This document shows, one piece after another, positions 60,321-64,000 of a stretch of 64,000 nt of DNA; positions within the stretch are counted from its first letter, which is position 1, and every line of letters begins with the position of its first letter. Both the position numbers and the translations under genes were made by a program. Location: contig OZ038320.1 in assembly GCA_964035795.1 (NCBI GenBank), positions 29,753,875-29,817,874 of the forward strand, given 5' to 3'. Under the pieces are notes generated by a model. It did no database searches. It worked only from the letters and a program-made list of their open reading frames with translations, and had not been told where the DNA came from. The stretch is from Pterobdella sp. o SKG-2022 (Eukaryota > Annelida > Clitellata > Hirudinida > Piscicolidae).

Positions 60321-61651
60321 CAACCTCTTTAGATGTAGAGAATTTCAAATGAAAATTTGTTTCAAACAACTTCTAATTGGGTATTTTCACAAAAATTTCA
60401 ATTTCTTGCATGATCACCATAGCACCCTTCTCAAGCCAATCATCATTAAATATTGTGAAGGTAACAACGTGAAACAAAACCCAAAACGTGTTGACCAAAT
60501 AGAGCTGAATAAAGGAAAGTTAAAAGTAGATGAAATATCAAGTGACAGAAATAATTAGATCAAAAGAAAGAACTGTCTTATGAGTCAGTGCTATAACTTC
60601 TGTTTTTTCTATACTTCATTGGTGATCTTGAAATTTTGAAAATGACTCTGACTGCTAACCAAATTTTAATGCACTTGAGAGGTAGACAAGTATGAAGGTT
60701 AAACAGCAGGTGATAATAATGTGCGGATCAGGCCATACAAACTGTAAGTACTATACGGGACCTAGAAACTTCTTAATTTTATTTCATTATAATTTTATTT
60801 GTAATTTTATTGTTTTATGAAAAGTTAATCTACCTTCACCACGCTTGAAAAAGCATTAGTTAAAAATGCCGCATTAATCTGGCCTTCGTGGATTTCAAGT
60901 TTGGAGCAGTTGTATAAAATCCCGAGACATACAGCCAAGATAAAAAAAATCAACTCATAAATAATTTAATTATGAAACAGGTTAAATTTCAAAAAAGATA
61001 GCATATCTCTGAATGAGTTCTGAAAGTTGAATAATTTAAACGCTCGCCAAAAAGTGGCTACAAAAGAATGAAAAACACAAAAAAAAGTCATCATCACTGC
61101 CATCAGCGTAATAACCCATTCTATTAGAAAGTTTGATATCTACTTTTGTTTTCATCATGTCTCTTAATGGATATGTAAATATTTAAAGAACTGTAAATGT
61201 ATGTTAGTAACGTCCAGAAGATTTCAGTTTCAAAAATTATCTCTGAATTATTCATGTTGTCTAACTGCAGCAGGAGACTTGGAATATTTTGAAGTTGTTA
61301 AACGATGAAGTTTTTTGTGATTATTATTACTAATAAATAAAATAGTTATATTCATAGTAATAATAAAAAGAATAATAATTAGAAAAAAATAAATATTCAC
61401 AAAAAAATACAATACAACAGTAGTTTTCAAATTACAAAATACTGTTGTTATGAAAGAAGTGATTGAATTCAAAACATTAAAGTTTCAGAACCATTTTGTG
61501 AGATAAAACTATAAAATAATTGTTTAGAAACATCTTGAGATTCTTTCAATAGCTAGTTTTCGAAAGATTTATCGTAAGCTCACCAGATTTATAATTAGCT
61601 AGCTAACGTTTTAGGACAAGACTGGACTTATCGAAAATTACGAATGTATTT
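60321..61651. other. Non-coding
   Basis: A small ORF overlaps the microsatellite edge (60280-60558); no support for a gene. The rest is AT-rich. Confidence 0.35.
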
Positions 61652-61740
61652 CAAGTATATGTTACTTAGTTAACGAAAAGCTTTGTATCTCAATAAAATT
61701 TATTTATGTTCCTAAATATACTCGTTTGATTGTGGCTAGT
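61652..61740. mobile_element. Foldback family, one arm
   Basis: The text gttaacgaaaagctttgtat, then ctcaataaaatttatttatg, then aaatatactcgtttgattg matches the right arm and outer end of the element at 48751-48890. The left arm is missing or too diverged to see. Confidence 0.5.
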
Positions 61741-61800
61741 GTAAAAGCATTTTATTGAAATTTATAACTATTTTTGCTGTTTAAATATATAAATATATAA

Positions 61801-61935
61801 AAAATATAATTTCAGAATAAATAATTAAGATACGAAGCCATCCGTTAACAAAGTAACATTTTCAAATATGTTACGTTGTTAACGAAAAGCTTCATATCTT
61901 AATAAACTAACCAGTGTTCTGAAATTATTTTCATT
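61801..61935. mobile_element. Foldback element
   Basis: The left arm (ttaagatacgaagccatccg, then ttaacaaagtaacatt) pairs with the right arm (tgttacgttgttaacgaaaa, then gcttcatatcttaa). Weaker outer pairing (ataatttcagaata against gttctgaaattat) extends to about 61801 and 61935. Confidence 0.65.
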
Positions 61936-62762
61936 TTATTGTTGGCTTTTGAAAAAATCATAAATATATAAATTTTTAACTAAAAAATATAGTGAAAACC
62001 TTTCAAATCTACGTGAAATAATACGACAAAACAATACATTAACTTGTACGCTGGTTAGTGTAACTGCATGAACGCTTCTTAACTCGTATGAAGTAGCATG
62101 CTAAAACTCACATACAATATCCAATATTATTTTCGTCAGTTAATTTCGTTCTTTATTTATTTTGTAGTTAATTTCCTATTCTCATATAACTTTATATTCT
62201 CTCTTTTTTTAGATGCAATTTTGTCACTATTTTAGAAACTAAATACATCTTTTCTTCATAAAAATTTGTGGAGTTTAATAATTAATGCATGAATAATTTG
62301 AAAAAAATACAATAGTATATAATATTAGTTTTTAATAATCATGGTAGTATTTTATGTACAGTCATTATTTGGTTTAGGCTATTCTACGTCATCAAAATGT
62401 ATAGCCAGTTATTCTTTGATTTGAACTCATTTTTAATTCTTTTATAAAACGTTGTAGGTTTAACTTTGAATGTTTCGATTTGAATATATAACTTTTTAAT
62501 CTTTATTTCTTTTTCATTAATTTTTATATTAATTAATTTATTTGATTTTTTTAAGTGATTTCTTCGTTGAATTTTTTTTTTGCTCTCGGATAGAGTTTTA
62601 ATTATTCAATAATTTCAAGGTTTCTATCCGGAATTTAAAAATATTTTGGAAAAGTTTTTTTAGAATTTTGTCTTTATATTATTTATTTTCAAAAATCTGC
62701 TCATTTCTTCAAGGTCAAATTTATCACATTAAATTGATATTTGACTGCTCCAAGTTTAACGC
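61936..62762. other. Non-coding, AT-rich
   Basis: No feature recognised. Confidence 0.4.
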
Positions 62763-62853
62763 TATGTAATGCAATTTAATGTAATGTGATGTAATTTAAT
62801 GTAATGTGATGTAATGTAATGTAGTGTAATGTAAGGTAATGAGGTATTTATAA
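62763..62853 (-). repeat. Expanded SINE tail (AATGT-type array)
   Basis: About 15 imperfect units of taatg/tgatg with a 5-bp period (gtaatgtgatgtaatttaat and similar) end in gaggtatttata. That matches the start of the minus-strand SINE text at 63235-63248 (gtaatgcggtatttataaag), so this looks like a SINE 3' end whose tail repeat expanded. Confidence 0.65.
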
Positions 62854-63220
62854 ATATGAAACATTAAAGCGTAACATTAAAGCCCAACAAAACCCTAATG
62901 AGATATTTTCTTTGCAAATTGTATCATATTGTACTTTAAAAATTGAAGTTTTTGCTGTACGCTTATTATAAACCATAGAAAAAAAATAAAAACAATAGGT
63001 TTGGAAATGAAGTAATTACGAAAACAGTGAAACAACCATTAATTAAATGTTAAAGTATAAAAAGACGATTATTTGTGAAGCCTGTATTGTTTGAATAAGC
63101 AAGAAAATTTTTTAGACTTATTCAAGTACTCAATAATGTATTAATAGCATATTTTCAATTAATTCATTTGAATTTCTTGAATTTAAAATTAAAGAGAATA
63201 CATACATTGTCATTGAAGAT
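62854..63220. other. Non-coding
   Basis: AT-rich spacer between the expanded tail and the complete SINE; nothing recognised. Confidence 0.4.
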
Positions 63221-63380
63221 GTAATTTAATGTAATGCGGTATTTATAAAGCACTTGCTATAAATTTAATGTAGCGAAAACACGCTGTGGAACAGGTGCTA
63301 ATTGTCGGCTCACACGGGATCCAACCCGGTAACTTTAGATAATTAGTCTAATACTCAACCATTGAGCTATACGGCCGACA
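63221..63380 (-). mobile_element. tRNA-derived SINE, copy 5
   Basis: Minus-strand copy: the head starts gtcggccgtatagctcaatg, then gagtattagactaattatct and accgggttggatcccg. The body keeps acctgttccacagcg, ttttcgctacattaaattta and agtgctttataaatacc, ending in the tail gcattacattaaattacat. Confidence 0.8.
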
Positions 63381-64000
63381 AAAAAAAACTGAATTTAAAA
63401 AATTGAATATAAAAAATTCAAAAATGTATCTAAATTGAAAGAGTAAAAGCAATCACCCAGAAAGCATTAATTAAAATTGCGAGCTTGGAAATATGACAAC
63501 TGAATCTATTAAAACGCAACACTAAGTTACTAACGTTATTTGAGGGTTTTGCGATAGTTTGAAAGTTGATTTTTCTAGTTAGGTTAGATGTTCGTTAATT
63601 GATTCAATGCTTTTTGAAATTATATGAATCATTTTCTAGTGTGGATTTAAAAGGTGTTGTAAGTCTTTGTAAACATGAACGAAAAAAATGGTGAAATGAG
63701 TTTGAAAATAAATTTTCTATTGCAAAAAAAACTGAGATAGTTTTTAAAATTTTTAAAAAAATATTTGAAAAAACAAGAAAATATATATAAAAACGAGAAA
63801 ATCAAAAGTTTAATCGCCAAAACTCTTATTAATAGACTTAAGATGGGCACAAGTAAAACTGCATCAAGTCTCAAGTCCCAAAAGCTTTTTATTACTATAA
63901 TCAGGTCTCATTTGCTAATATCAAAGCTATAAATATTTATTATTGTTATCCTTCAGCTTAGCAAAAACCCTAGTTGAGAACGATGTTAAGCGGTGAAGTT
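63381..64000. other. Non-coding to the window end
   Basis: AT-rich; the minus-strand ORF at 63647-63874 is Phe/Leu/Lys-rich without family features. Confidence 0.4.

Overview
This is an AT-rich, intron-containing, repeat-laden piece of animal nuclear DNA. Genes have short exons with GT-AG introns, TATA boxes and AATAAA signals. They include a Shaw-type Kv channel, an M13/neprilysin-family protein, Kazal domains and mitochondrial TIM21. Non-LTR retroelements, tRNA-derived SINEs and foldback elements lie between and inside them. The Shaw-type channel and the aldolase suggest an invertebrate, probably a protostome, but I cannot name the organism. Two runs of exactly 200 N (24222-24421, 46301-46500) are scaffold gaps.

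Layout. 1-778 (minus): 5' half of a class I fructose-bisphosphate aldolase, cut by the window edge. 1160-1890: dead LINE reverse-transcriptase fragment. 3.2-12.1 kb: three direct copies of one dispersed unit. The middle copy has an intact ORF for a 59-residue, probably C-terminally anchored membrane protein; the first lacks the front of the gene and the third is broken by a stop and a frameshift. A diverged 5S rRNA copy lies beside the middle unit. 12465-14130 (plus): complete seven-exon TIMM21. 15.4-18.5 kb (plus): decayed retroelement with a PHD-like finger, RT and C-terminal PD-(D/E)XK-type nuclease. 19394-27917 (minus): neprilysin-family gene of at least 17 exons whose zinc motif reads HQIAH instead of HExxH, so it is probably a pseudo-peptidase. 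30199-32782 (plus): secreted lysine-rich precursor with a C-terminal cysteine domain resembling secreted PLA2, with the catalytic-site Asp replaced. 33386-59203 (minus): eight-exon Shaw/Kv3 channel spread over about 26 kb. Its introns hold a three-domain Kazal inhibitor gene on the opposite strand (37889-38413), an almost full-length LINE (about 42.3-46.3 kb) and several SINEs. 59.2-64 kb: no gene found, only SINEs, foldback elements and simple repeats.

The genes are not an operon or pathway; they are ordinary separate transcription units. Exon boundaries were worked out by hand from reading frame, splice consensus and family conservation. They are mostly phase-consistent, but they are predictions without transcript support.
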